Assembly (NCBI RefSeq): GCF_900162695.1
Contig: NZ_FUIH01000007.1
Coordinates: 620,001-684,000 of the forward strand
Direction: 5' to 3'
Length of the DNA stretch: 64,000 nt
Source of the DNA: Virgibacillus siamensis
Lineage (GTDB): Bacteria; Bacillota; Bacilli; Bacillales; Amphibacillaceae
Below, piece by piece: positions 1 to 9,519 of this stretch (position 1 is the stretch's first letter; every line of letters starts with the position of its first letter). The translations under genes were made by a program, and so were the position numbers. The notes beneath the pieces are model-generated. The model was not told the DNA's origin. It ran no database searches and was given only the letters and a program-made list of their open reading frames with translations.

Positions 1-1
1 A

Positions 2-49
2 CATAAAGCTTATGTTCCTGTTTTAAAAACAAATAAATTATTGGGGTAG
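2..49 (+). CDS. possible 3' end of a gene cut by the left edge
   Basis: An open frame runs from the window edge to TAG at 47-49, ending in residues AYVPVLKTNKLLG. The next gene starts 11 bases later, and its ribosome binding site overlaps this stop, a spacing typical of an operon. Only about 15 residues are visible, so no family can be named. If real, it is an upstream member of the DISARM-like operon. Another frame is also open but stops at 24-26. Confidence 0.35.
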   Translation, partial: HKAYVPVLKTNKLLG

Positions 50-60
50 GAGGGTTAGAA

Positions 61-1794
61 TTGGCGAAAATGATTCCACCTTATTTCCATAATGAAAATA
101 AGAGTAATGCTGAAAGAAAAGTATTTAAAATTATTGAAAATGACTTAGGAAATAACTGGACATGTTTTCATTCTTTAGGGTTGGCGCAGCATAATAAAAA
201 GGTAGAAGGGGAAATTGATTTTGTTCTTGTTGGTGAAAGCGGTATTTTTTGTTTGGAAGTAAAAGGTGGAAGGGTAAAAAGGGAAAATGGGGTATGGAAG
301 TTTATTAATAGATATGGTATTGAAAGTACTAAATATGAAAGTCCTTTTAGTCAAGCTTCTACCGCGATGTATTCTTTAATGAGCACATTACAGTTAAGGG
401 ACAAGGATTTCAGAAAAGTTCTATTTGGTTACGGTGTAGTGTTTCCGGATATAGAGTTTAAAATAGAATCACCAGAGTGGAATGGACAGATTATTTATGA
501 TCGAAGGGACGGCAAAACTGAATTTTCTAGTTACTTGATGAAATTGGTTAAATACTGGGTAGAAAAAAATAAATATAAGAAGAATCTAACACCAAAACAA
601 ATATCTAAAGTTATAAAATATTTAAGAGGTGATTTTGAACTAATACAGCCTTTAACAAATAAATTAAATGAGATGGAGCAAAAGCAAATCAGACTTACTG
701 AAAATCAATATAAGGCGTTAGATAGATTAAGAAATAATGATAGGATTTTCTTTCAGGGAACAGCTGGAACGGGTAAAACACTGCTTGCTATTGAGAAGGC
801 AAGAAGGGAAACACTAGAAAACAGTAAAGTTTTATACCTTTGTTTTAATAAATTGTTAGGTGAGAAAGTTAAGCAAAAATTTAATGACGAAAATTTGGAT
901 GTAGAAGTAAGTTCAGTTCATAAATTTTTCTATTCAACAATAATGAAAAGTAGTTTGAAAAATGAGTTTCTGTCTGAAATTAGAAAGTTTGATCAAAATG
1001 AAACAATTGTCTATAAAAAAGTCTATACTGAATTTTTTATAAATGCGATCGTTGAAAGTAAACAAAAATTCGATTATCTCATAGTTGATGAAGGGCAGGA
1101 TATACTAAACATTGAATGGATGAATGCCCTGGATCAAATAATAATAGGAGGACTTGAAGACGGAAAATGGGCTATTTTTTATGATTCGAATAATCAAGGT
1201 GAGATGTATAAAAATTATGATCAAATGGTAGTAGATTACTTAAAAGGATATGGAGCAGTTGAATACATGTTGGATTTAAATTGTAGAAATACTAAACCAA
1301 TATGCATTCAAACTTCACTTATTTCCGGATTTCGTGTAGAGGATACTCTCATTAACGAAGGCGAAAAAGTAACATATAATTTTTATTCCGATAAATCGGA
1401 ACAAATTAAAAAAGTTTCTTCAACTATAAACACTTTAATTTCAAAGGGGATTAACCCTAATGATATCACTATTCTTTTACCTAATAATAGGAATATAAGC
1501 TATGTAAACAAATTAAATATTACATGTTCACTAGAAAAATTAACAACTAAAAATATAAATGAACCAGAAAAAAATACAATTTATTATACGACTGTTCAAT
1601 CTTTCAAGGGACTTGAGAATCAGATTGTAATATATTTTGGAATAGACTCCATAGATGGAAAATGGATTAATACGGTTAACTACGTTGCAATGACAAGAGC
1701 AAAAAAGGTTCTTTTTATATTCTTGGATCATTCTTTGGTTACAAAAATAAATAAAAAATCTAAAGATTATCTAATAAGGGAGGCATTACAATAA
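61..1794 (+). CDS. NERD-domain nuclease / SF1 (UvrD-like) helicase fusion
   Basis: A 577-residue protein. Residues ~15-130 look like a NERD nuclease-related domain: NAERKVF, then GEIDFVLV and FCLEVKGG supply the acidic and lysine residues of a restriction-like fold. Residues ~210-575 form a superfamily 1 helicase: Walker A GTAGTGKT (~235), Walker B VDEGQD, the NCRNT motif, TVQSFKGLE and the arginine-finger motif VAMTRAK. The TTG start is chosen because TAGGAGGG ends 6 bases upstream; an in-frame ATG at 70 is the alternative. The gene overlaps drmA by one base, so the two are co-transcribed and probably translationally coupled. The inferred role is a DNA unwinding and cutting partner of DrmAB in phage defence. 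It is not one of the standard DISARM components (DrmC, DrmD, DrmE). Confidence 0.85.
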   Translation: MAKMIPPYFHNENKSNAERKVFKIIENDLGNNWTCFHSLGLAQHNKKVEGEIDFVLVGESGIFCLEVKGGRVKRENGVWKFINRYGIESTKYESPFSQASTAMYSLMSTLQLRDKDFRKVLFGYGVVFPDIEFKIESPEWNGQIIYDRRDGKTEFSSYLMKLVKYWVEKNKYKKNLTPKQISKVIKYLRGDFELIQPLTNKLNEMEQKQIRLTENQYKALDRLRNNDRIFFQGTAGTGKTLLAIEKARRETLENSKVLYLCFNKLLGEKVKQKFNDENLDVEVSSVHKFFYSTIMKSSLKNEFLSEIRKFDQNETIVYKKVYTEFFINAIVESKQKFDYLIVDEGQDILNIEWMNALDQIIIGGLEDGKWAIFYDSNNQGEMYKNYDQMVVDYLKGYGAVEYMLDLNCRNTKPICIQTSLISGFRVEDTLINEGEKVTYNFYSDKSEQIKKVSSTINTLISKGINPNDITILLPNNRNISYVNKLNITCSLEKLTTKNINEPEKNTIYYTTVQSFKGLENQIVIYFGIDSIDGKWINTVNYVAMTRAKKVLFIFLDHSLVTKINKKSKDYLIREALQ

Positions 1795-4700
1795 TGACAA
1801 ATATATACTCGCAATTTCGAAATGAATATCTGGAGTGTGTTATTAAAGAAATGGTTGGTCCAGGCTCCGAGGGGGTAATGCAGGATATCGAACATGAAAT
1901 AATCAGTGAGAGGCCAAGTCAAAGATATTCAATGGGAATATTATATCCGCAAGAAATTCTGATGACAGGTACTGAAGAAGAGGAGAAGTCGGAGGATGAG
2001 GAAATTGTTGATGAAAAATATATTTCATCAGCAAATGCTGATACCAATCGTTCTACTGAAATAGATGATGAAACTTTTGATGACTCACCTGTGAATACCT
2101 CGACTCAATATTTTCCGTCTTCATTGGGCCTGAGCTTTTATGTTTCTGGTTATAATCCTTCGATTAATGTGAAAATTAATGCTGCTAAGTATTCGAAAGT
2201 TATAAAGACCGACTGCGAAGTATACTTTAATGAAATTCTTCCTGATGAGATTGTTAATTCCACAGTTTTTAACAGACATTTAAAACAAGAAAATAATAAA
2301 TTGATAATAATTAAAGAATTTAATAAAAAAGAAAGAGATTCCTTAATCAATCTATTGGAAAATACCCCCTTCAAGAATGCCATCTATAAGTTATATAACT
2401 TGCAAATTTCGGGGTGGCGTAGAAAGCCTTTAAATGAAAATAAAGTAAATAACATTATACCGCATGGTACCACCAAACAACATGAGGAATCAATAGATGA
2501 TGGGCTAAAATTGATTTGTATACGAAGGCCAAACTTTGAATCAAAGAGCACTTTGTTCACAATTTCTTTAGTAAACACAAATCACGGGGAGGAAAGCCAA
2601 AATAAAGACGGTAATTCGTATTTTCAAGTAGGGTTAAAGGTAAGCACAACAGACAATAGTGAAGAGATTATTGAATATGATACGTATAATCATAGAACAA
2701 ATGATTTTGAAGAGCAATCAAATGCTTTATTGTATAGAAATAAGAAATCCTACGCTGTTGGCCATGGTTGCTCACCGCATTGGAATGTTTCAAATAATAA
2801 GGTTATAAGTATAAGTACAAAAATAGTTCCATACGAAGAAGTTCCTCCAATGAGATTTGATATCGAGGAATTAGGCGGAAATTCCGAAGAGATATTGTCT
2901 ATGAGGTGCTTGTCGGATTTATCTTCGTTAAGCGATGAAGAAATAATAAATAATCTTGCTAAATTTACAAATACATATAAAGGATGGATTAATGATTTAA
3001 GTGAAAAACTTGATACTTTATCTCCCCCTATGAAGAAAATAGCCACTAGACACATAGAGGAATGTCAAGATGTTTCAAATCGTATGATGAATGGAATCAA
3101 CCTTCTTAAAAATGACAAGGTAATATTAAAAACGTTTAAGTTAGCTAATAGGGCTATGTTAATGCAACGTGCTCATACAATAATTCAAGAGAAAAAAAAG
3201 TGGCCAGATGAAGATATTAATGTTTTTGATTACAAATTAATGAAAGTATCAGCTGCAAGCTGGAGACCTTTTCAATTAGCTTTTTTTCTTTTGAATATCA
3301 GCGGTTTATCTTCAGTAGATTGTCAGGACAGAGATATAGTTGATTTAATATGGTTTCCAACAGGTGGAGGTAAAACAGAAGCCTATTTGGGTGTATCTGC
3401 TTTTATAATTTTTTATAGGAGACTTAGATACTCTGAGGTAAGTAATGGAACTGCCATATTAATGAGATATACTTTAAGACTTTTAACTGCACAACAATTT
3501 CAAAGGGCAAGTACCTTAATTTGTGCGTGTGAAGAAATTAGAAAAGAAATACCTGAGTTGGGTAGTGAACAAATATCAATAGGATTATGGATCGGTTCCT
3601 CCTCCACACCAAACAGTTTTACAGACGCCAAGAGGGCATGTGATAACTTGGTTAATAACCAAGAAACAAATAATCCTTTCCAAGTATTAAGCTGTCCATG
3701 GTGTGGAACACGGCTTTATAAAGAAAGGCTGAAGGGACAATGGGGTTATAAGCCTACATCCAAGCCCAATAGATTTATTATACATTGTACTCATAATGAA
3801 TGTCCTTTTAACAAAGAATTACCGATAAAAGTTGTAGATGAAGATATATATAAGAGCCCTCCTACCTTGTTATTTGGGACTGTAGATAAGTTTGCCATGA
3901 TGCCTTGGAACGGAAATGTGTCAAACATTTTTGCTTTAAATCAAGGAAACAACAATCGTCCACCAGAATTAATAATTCAGGATGAACTACATTTAATTTC
4001 TGGTCCTTTAGGTACTATGGTTGGTTTATATGAATCTGCTATAGATGCACTATGTTCAATTAGGAACGTTAAACCAAAAATTATTGCCTCCACAGCAACA
4101 ATAAGACGAGCTGGAGAGCAAGTGAAAGCACTTTATAATAGAGAAGTCTCACAATTCCCTCCACCGGGAATAGATGCGGAAGATTCGTTTTTTTCCAGAG
4201 AGGACAAGAGTAAGCCTGGAAGGCTTTATGTTGGTTTGATGTCTATGGGAAAAACACAAACTACAACACAAGTAAGGTTATTCTCTGGATTACTTCATTA
4301 TGTGAATGAATTGGACTATAAAGATGATGTGAAGGATAAATATTGGACTCTGGTGAGTTACTTTAATTCAATTAGAGAGCTAGGAAAATCATTAACCCTC
4401 ACCCAAGTGGATATCAAAGAGCAAGTATCAAGAATAGCGAGGAGAAGACTGAAAAAATTAAGAAAGTATGGAGAAGCGGCAGAGCTAACAAGTAGAAGGA
4501 AATCGGGAGAAATAACAGAAGTATTGGAAAACTTAAGTGTTGAATATCCTGACAAGAATGTAATACCAATGCTCTTAGCTACCAATATGATTTCTGTGGG
4601 GGTGGATATTGATAGGTTTGGCTTGATGACTGTTATGAGTCAGCCGAAAACAACCTCTGAGTATATTCAGGCTACGAGTAGGGTTGGACGGAAATATCCA

Positions 4701-5198
4701 GGGATTATTTTTACACTTTATGATGGCGCCAGACCAAGAGATAGATCCCATTATGAAACTTTTTCTTCATATCATCAAGCATTTTATAAATATGTGGAAC
4801 CTACTAGTATAACCCCTTTTTCGCCACCAGCCCGAAAGAGGGCATTACATGCTGTATTAATCTCATTAGTTAGACATTTGACTTTATTAAACAAAGATAA
4901 TGAGGCGTCTAGATTCAGAAAAGATTTGACGGGGATAGAGCAAATCAAGGATGTTATACTGGAAAGAATAGAAAATATCATGCCAGAGGAGTATGAAGAT
5001 GCGGTTGAAGAAGTACAAATGGTTATTGAAAACTGGCATAATGTTGCTTCCATAGATGAAAATCTAACGTATAGAAATTCTAAATTAAGAAGGTTGCTAT
5101 ATCCATACCATGAGCAATTTCCGGGGAAAGATGTTTTTCCGACACTTCAGTCAATGAGAAACGTAAGTGAAGAATGTGTTGTAAGAGTAAAAGATTAG
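1794..5198 (+). CDS. drmA: DrmA-like DISARM helicase
   Basis: An 1134-residue SF2-type helicase. Visible are motif I FPTGGGKTEAY (~521), a DEAD-like motif II IQDELHLISG (~729), motif III ASTATIRRAG (~766) and a C-terminal half with ATNMISVGVDIDRFG and QATSRVGR (~920-970). Two CxxC pairs (CPWCG and CTHNECPF) between motifs I and II suggest a zinc-binding insert. The N-terminal ~500 residues are acidic and carry no motif that I recognise. In DISARM, DrmA pairs with DrmB to load on phage DNA. The ATG overlaps the upstream stop by one base (TAATG), and drmB follows after 10 bases. The assignment rests on length, the helicase layout and the DUF1998 neighbour. Confidence 0.85.
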   Translation: MTNIYSQFRNEYLECVIKEMVGPGSEGVMQDIEHEIISERPSQRYSMGILYPQEILMTGTEEEEKSEDEEIVDEKYISSANADTNRSTEIDDETFDDSPVNTSTQYFPSSLGLSFYVSGYNPSINVKINAAKYSKVIKTDCEVYFNEILPDEIVNSTVFNRHLKQENNKLIIIKEFNKKERDSLINLLENTPFKNAIYKLYNLQISGWRRKPLNENKVNNIIPHGTTKQHEESIDDGLKLICIRRPNFESKSTLFTISLVNTNHGEESQNKDGNSYFQVGLKVSTTDNSEEIIEYDTYNHRTNDFEEQSNALLYRNKKSYAVGHGCSPHWNVSNNKVISISTKIVPYEEVPPMRFDIEELGGNSEEILSMRCLSDLSSLSDEEIINNLAKFTNTYKGWINDLSEKLDTLSPPMKKIATRHIEECQDVSNRMMNGINLLKNDKVILKTFKLANRAMLMQRAHTIIQEKKKWPDEDINVFDYKLMKVSAASWRPFQLAFFLLNISGLSSVDCQDRDIVDLIWFPTGGGKTEAYLGVSAFIIFYRRLRYSEVSNGTAILMRYTLRLLTAQQFQRASTLICACEEIRKEIPELGSEQISIGLWIGSSSTPNSFTDAKRACDNLVNNQETNNPFQVLSCPWCGTRLYKERLKGQWGYKPTSKPNRFIIHCTHNECPFNKELPIKVVDEDIYKSPPTLLFGTVDKFAMMPWNGNVSNIFALNQGNNNRPPELIIQDELHLISGPLGTMVGLYESAIDALCSIRNVKPKIIASTATIRRAGEQVKALYNREVSQFPPPGIDAEDSFFSREDKSKPGRLYVGLMSMGKTQTTTQVRLFSGLLHYVNELDYKDDVKDKYWTLVSYFNSIRELGKSLTLTQVDIKEQVSRIARRRLKKLRKYGEAAELTSRRKSGEITEVLENLSVEYPDKNVIPMLLATNMISVGVDIDRFGLMTVMSQPKTTSEYIQATSRVGRKYPGIIFTLYDGARPRDRSHYETFSSYHQAFYKYVEPTSITPFSPPARKRALHAVLISLVRHLTLLNKDNEASRFRKDLTGIEQIKDVILERIENIMPEEYEDAVEEVQMVIENWHNVASIDENLTYRNSKLRRLLYPYHEQFPGKDVFPTLQSMRNVSEECVVRVKD

Positions 5199-5208
5199 GA
5201 GGGGTTGT

Positions 5209-7026
5209 ATGTCAAGTAATCAACAAAAAAAACAATACGATCCAGAATTAAGGTATGATGTTTTCAGGAGTAATCAATTTATTGGGCCATTTGGTGTTGG
5301 CAGTATTGTTGATTTTCCTAATGAATCTGTAATGCCAGCCGGTATCGATAAATGGGATACTACCGGTATTCCATATTTATATGATACAAGATTGCAAAAA
5401 AGATTAAAAAAGTTTAACATAACACATTTTAAAAAAGTTCCTTCTAAAAATGAGTACAGAAAAGGAATTCCTTTTTATCGTTTTCCTAAATGGTTATATT
5501 GTAAAAATTCAAGGTGCGGACGATTGAAACACATAGATGAGTGGAGGGAAAATTATAGGAAAACCAAGGGAAAGGATTCGAAGTTTCCGACTTGCAACAT
5601 TTGTAATTTAAAATTGGTACCTAGTCGCTTTGTTGTAGTTTGTGAAAAAGGTCATACGGATGATTTCCCATGGAAAAAATGGGTGCATAAAGGTAAAGGC
5701 TGCGAAAATGTTGATTTAAGACTTTGGGTAGGTGGAAGTAGCTCAGGGCTGGGGGGGATAGTTGCAGAATGTAAAGGATGCGGTGAAAAACGTAGTTTAA
5801 GCGGGGCATTTAACGATAACGCTCATGATGAAAAAAGTTGTACAGGGTTTAAACCATGGCTTGGTGAAAATGATCAAAAAGACTGTGATTGTATTCCAAA
5901 AACACTACAAAGAACTGCATCAAATGTATATTTTCCAAAAATAGTATCGTCTATATTAATTCCGCCGTATTCAGATCAATTAATTGATGATATTCAACAT
6001 ACAAATGCTTGGAATATTTTTCAAACCCAAAATAATTTATTTCCTGATCCAAGTCCATTATTTAAGTCCATTGCAGAACAACTGGGAAAAAGTTTAAGTG
6101 ATGTTAAGCGGGCAATAGAAAATATCAATAACTCTTCTACTGATTCGGTAGATGAGGTCGAGTATCGTTACCAGGAATATATGGCGTTATTAGGAAACTT
6201 TGATAAAGAAGAAATAAGCTCGGATAATTTCGGGATAAGTAAACAGGAACCTAAAAATTATAAAATACCTGGTATCGAAAATATGGTGCTTGTTAATAGC
6301 CTAAGGGAATTACGGGCACTAATAGCATTCAGTAGAGTGAACCCCTTGGGCCGCGATGAATATGGTGTTGGGGATGAAAATGGAAACGATGGTAAAGGTA
6401 TTCCTGTTAAAAACTATACAACTGATTGGCTTCCTGCTATTGAAGTTAGGGGAGAAGGCATTTTTATGTCGTTTAATGAAAAGGTTTTAGGTGATTGGCA
6501 GAAAAATCCTGATGTTCAAAAAAGGGCAGAAATCATTAATAAGAGGTATAAAAATTATGTAGACAAGAGAGGGTTAGAATACAGACATATTTCTGCAAAG
6601 TTCATTCTTCTTCATACGTTAGCCCACTTGCTTATTAGGGAATTAAGTTTTGAATGCGGATATGCAACATCATCATTAAGAGAAAGGCTGTATTGTAATG
6701 AAAGAGATAACCAGCCTCAAATGTCAGGGATATTGATTTATACTGCAAGTGGAGATTCTGAAGGCACTCTAGGGGGACTAGTAAGGCAAGGGAAATCGGA
6801 GTTTTTTAACAAAATATTTGCAAACGCTGTAAGTAGAGCATCATGGTGTTCATCTGATCCTTTATGTATCGAAAGCGAAGGCCAAGGAATGGGGGCTTTA
6901 AACCTATCCGCCTGCCATGCCTGTTCCTTATTGCCGGAAACAAGTTGTGAAGAATTTAACAGGTTATTAGACCGCGCTTTAGTTGTTGGAACACAAGATA
7001 AAGACATTGGCTTTTTTAATAATTAA
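5209..7026 (+). CDS. drmB: DrmB-like DISARM protein (DUF1998)
   Basis: A 605-residue protein with the DrmB pattern. An N-terminal RSNQFIGPFGVGSIVDFP stretch (~17-34) is followed by cysteine clusters CKNSRCG and CNIC...CEKGH that look zinc-binding. The C-terminal DUF1998 region contains HTLAHLLIRELSFECGY (~468-484), GILIYTASGDSEGTLGGL and a final cysteine set CHACSLLPETSCEEFN. DrmB is a core DISARM subunit that works with DrmA. A clear AGGAGG stands 8 bases before the ATG. This is the last gene of the operon before a terminator; DrmC (phospholipase D family), often encoded next, is absent. Confidence 0.87.
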   Translation: MSSNQQKKQYDPELRYDVFRSNQFIGPFGVGSIVDFPNESVMPAGIDKWDTTGIPYLYDTRLQKRLKKFNITHFKKVPSKNEYRKGIPFYRFPKWLYCKNSRCGRLKHIDEWRENYRKTKGKDSKFPTCNICNLKLVPSRFVVVCEKGHTDDFPWKKWVHKGKGCENVDLRLWVGGSSSGLGGIVAECKGCGEKRSLSGAFNDNAHDEKSCTGFKPWLGENDQKDCDCIPKTLQRTASNVYFPKIVSSILIPPYSDQLIDDIQHTNAWNIFQTQNNLFPDPSPLFKSIAEQLGKSLSDVKRAIENINNSSTDSVDEVEYRYQEYMALLGNFDKEEISSDNFGISKQEPKNYKIPGIENMVLVNSLRELRALIAFSRVNPLGRDEYGVGDENGNDGKGIPVKNYTTDWLPAIEVRGEGIFMSFNEKVLGDWQKNPDVQKRAEIINKRYKNYVDKRGLEYRHISAKFILLHTLAHLLIRELSFECGYATSSLRERLYCNERDNQPQMSGILIYTASGDSEGTLGGLVRQGKSEFFNKIFANAVSRASWCSSDPLCIESEGQGMGALNLSACHACSLLPETSCEEFNRLLDRALVVGTQDKDIGFFNN

Positions 7027-7039
7027 CCTTTATGAATTG

Positions 7040-7066
7040 ACCAGCCCTGTATATGTATGGGCTGGT
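7040..7066. terminator. two-way terminator between drmB and the methyltransferase
   Basis: ACCAGCCC and GGGCTGGT form a perfect 8-bp stem around an 11-base loop, in the 50 bases between two convergent genes. The T-tracts on both sides are poor, but the position suits shared termination. Confidence 0.65.
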
Positions 7067-7076
7067 TGATATTTAT

Positions 7077-8270
7077 TCAGGAATATACGAGATTAGGTTC
7101 ACTTTCCGTTACTTTTGAATTAAGTTCCCGGGTAATTTCTGTAATGAAGGTTTTAGCCAAATTAACAGGAACTGCATTTCCGATTTGTGTTGAAAGTATA
7201 TCAATTGAACCCATGTTAATATCCCCATTTATATTACCAGTGAATTTGTAGGATTTAGGAAAGGTTTGAATGAGTGCCGCTTCCCTTAAAGAAATAGCCC
7301 TGTTGTATATTGGATGGCCGAATCGTCCTTTTGAATAACTTGTACAGCCGGTAGTGATTGTAGGGGCATAATCGTTATAGTTCATTCTTCCATACACATC
7401 TCCATAGCTAACGCCTTTCTTCTTATGGCAATCCAATTGAAGCTCTTCTGGCCAATCATCACGTGATCCGCCATTTTGTGGGGTATAGCTAATTCTTTTT
7501 TTATTTAAATCAGAGAGATTACGGGCTTTGTGTAATGAATCTATTTTACAAGTTTCGCCAGGTTCAATTTTTGTTAGATTATACTTTATAAGGTATTGGC
7601 CTAAACTAAGTGACTTCTGTTTTTTAGGCCATATATCATGAGGTTTCTCAACAGAAGGAATATTACCCTTTTCATAAGTTATAACTGCATCTTTATTTGG
7701 AAACGAATCAATTCTTTTTGCGATAAGAATTAGCCTATTTCTGTTTTGCGGTACATTATAATCAGAGGCATTTATTCTTTCAAAACGAATGTGATAAGAT
7801 GGCCATTTTGAAAATCGCTTATATCCATTTCTATCTAGGTTTGTCAGGATCCTTATAAATCGGGAGAATTGGGTAAAGTTAACAATGTTACTTACATTTT
7901 CAAAAAAAATATAAGAAGGTTCAAAGATATTTGAATACCTAATTGTTTGCATTATTAATTTATTTCTTTTGTCTTTATTTCCAGCAGCCTTTTTACGTGA
8001 GTGTCTTGAAAATCCTTGGCAGGGAGAGGTGACAGCTAGCAAATCCAATTCACCTGGTTTTAATCTTGTAAAAGCTAGTATTTTTCGTGGATCAAGGTTA
8101 TTGATGTTATCTACTATCAAATGATCTTTACCATGATTTAGTTCGTATGTTTTTGCAATAATTGGGTCGTACTCAACAGCGCATTTTAAATCAAATTTGT
8201 CTTTAATAGCCTCTGTCACTCCCCCAGCACCCGAGAAGAGCTCTACGGCAGTATATTTGCTTTTATTCAC
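7077..8270 (-). CDS. DNA cytosine-C5 methyltransferase (DrmMII-like)
   Basis: A 397-residue C5-cytosine methyltransferase with all main motifs in order: FSGAGG (motif I, SAM binding), TSPCQGFSRHS (IV, catalytic Cys), FFENVSN (VI), QNRNRLILIAK (VIII), RFGHPIYNRAISLREAALIQTFP region (IX), and QIGNAVPVNLA (X). The target-recognition region lies between VIII and IX. GTG at 8270 is preferred because GGGGTG stands 6 bases upstream; GTG at 8294 has no such site. In class 2 DISARM a C5 methylase marks host DNA as self. Here it is convergent to the effector operon and so has its own promoter, which may let protection be expressed first. It could alternatively be a solitary methylase. Confidence 0.9.
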   Translation of the reverse strand: MNKSKYTAVELFSGAGGVTEAIKDKFDLKCAVEYDPIIAKTYELNHGKDHLIVDNINNLDPRKILAFTRLKPGELDLLAVTSPCQGFSRHSRKKAAGNKDKRNKLIMQTIRYSNIFEPSYIFFENVSNIVNFTQFSRFIRILTNLDRNGYKRFSKWPSYHIRFERINASDYNVPQNRNRLILIAKRIDSFPNKDAVITYEKGNIPSVEKPHDIWPKKQKSLSLGQYLIKYNLTKIEPGETCKIDSLHKARNLSDLNKKRISYTPQNGGSRDDWPEELQLDCHKKKGVSYGDVYGRMNYNDYAPTITTGCTSYSKGRFGHPIYNRAISLREAALIQTFPKSYKFTGNINGDINMGSIDILSTQIGNAVPVNLAKTFITEITRELNSKVTESEPNLVYS

Positions 8271-8897
8271 GAATTTCACCCCAGAGTTGTACACATTTAT
8301 ATATTTTATATTGTAAACTAAAGGTTTTAAAAAGCAAATAATAACTTTTTATTCGCAATCCGTAAGATTTACTTAGTTTCACGATGTGATTGTCTTGATG
8401 TAAATAATACCCTAAACATGACCTTACTAGTTGAAATCAGCGTTATTTCAATGGTAACCATAAGTAATGATAAATCACTGAATTTAAGGGATTGGCAACA
8501 TATACAAATGGTGTTTAGGCATGATTATGGCCAACAAAATGAAAATGTACCATCGAATGACAGTCTATTTCGGTCTTTATACAGAACACAACATTTTTAT
8601 GAAATTGTCTTAGAGCCACTGCGGACCTGCTTGTCATTGATTGTTACGTACGATTCTTAGCAGACGCGTGCAGGGATCAGGGTCCCGCCAAAGAATGCTT
8701 AGAATCGGTTAGTCCGTGTTATCATATTTGAGCTGGTCTTTTAGGCATCATTTCTGCCTACAACAACACGGCCCAAATGTTAAGTCAATGGTGGCGGACA
8801 ACTGAATTCACGCTACATAGGTAAGCAGATTGACCTTTCTTTGTGGTTGCATCTTCTGGTAAAATATTTGTCAAACACTGGTACAAAAGATGGCTAA
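8271..8897. other. gene-poor spacer between the defence island and the IS
   Basis: No convincing gene is seen. An 80-codon frame at 8418-8660 lacks a good ribosome binding site and resembles no family I know. The stretch holds the methyltransferase promoter region and may contain decayed DNA brought in with the mobile elements. Confidence 0.5.
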
Positions 8898-8911
8898 GGT
8901 ATAATATGATT

Positions 8912-8995
8912 ATTGCATTCAATTTGTACCACTATTGCGGTTCTTTTTACCAATGTTTGCGGAGGAATTTGCCACACTTTGCGGAACTGTTTACC
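8912..8995 (+). repeat. left subterminal repeat array of the IS21 element
   Basis: Four related units of 21-22 bp, ending in GTACC (8930), TTTACC (8951), TTGCC (8973) and TTTACC (8995), most with a TTGCGG core. They are mirrored by the array at 14999-15082. These are probable transposase binding sites and may overlap the istA promoter. Confidence 0.75.
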
Positions 8996-9088
8996 TTAAA
9001 TCAAAAAACCTCCTGTATACTTAGTAAGCACGCCATTGACAGATGCCAATGACTTAAGCGTGACACTAGGAATACAGGAGGTTTTTGT

Positions 9089-9164
9089 ATGTTTCCATAT
9101 CGGAGAATATTGGAACTGCATGAGGAAAAGGCGTCCTTGCGAAATATCGCAATGATCACCCAAC
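9089..9164 (+). pseudogene. istA: istA transposase, 5' fragment
   Basis: The start of IstA (MFPYRRILELHEEKASLRNI...) has a strong CAGGAGG site 7 bases upstream. The frame is cut after codon CAA by the inserted transposon and resumes exactly at 12437: joining the two sides after removing one CCCAAC copy restores MITQHSRQKITEVIRLAEKK. The HTH part of the transposase is therefore separated from its catalytic part. Confidence 0.85.
9159..9164. repeat. target-site duplication, left copy (CCCAAC)
   Basis: CCCAAC here and at 12431-12436 flank the inner transposon directly. One copy belongs to the original istA codons ACC CAA CAT. Confidence 0.8.
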
Positions 9165-9297
9165 TGTTACTGCTAGTATATAATGCCTTTCTATTGATTG
9201 CGTACACTGTCCAATTTTTGATGGAATTAGTGACCCATGGTTGTAAAAATAAAGGGAAGAAGGATGATGTTTTCCTTTTTCCCGTGGTTTTACAAAC

Positions 9298-9519
9298 TTA
9301 GATGTAAATATGGTATACGTTACATATTCGAAGATCGAATGGAACATTCTCCTCCATTATAATATACCAGTCTTCTCCCAATTCTAGCCTTGAAGGGATG
9401 TTACGTTGTCCAACAATGAGTTCAAATGACTCCCCGCAGAGGAGTGTATATTGATAACCATTTATTTCAACCACCCAGGCGTCTCGATCATATTCATACG
9501 TCATTATCCCTTCTGTCAT
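9298..9519 (-). CDS. 73-residue accessory protein of the inner transposon (DUF5348-like)
   Basis: A small protein, probably beta-rich, with the stretches YDRDAWVVEINGYQY, LLCGESFEL and LELGEDWYIIM. It resembles the small DUF5348 proteins as I remember them; its function is unknown. Its ATG overlaps the stop of the ATPase gene (ATGA), and AAGGTG stands 8 bases upstream, so it is translationally coupled to the ATPase. As the last gene before the transposon end it may help target choice or regulation, but this is conjecture. Confidence 0.65.
   Translation of the reverse strand: MTEGIMTYEYDRDAWVVEINGYQYTLLCGESFELIVGQRNIPSRLELGEDWYIIMEENVPFDLRICNVYHIYI

Noticed and set aside
8418..8660. 80-codon open frame between the methyltransferase and the IS
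   Set aside because: No ribosome binding site of note and no resemblance to a family; the stretch looks like spacer.
9089..9301. 70-codon frame reading from istA into the inner transposon
   Set aside because: It is the istA start running into foreign DNA; only the first 25 codons belong to a gene.
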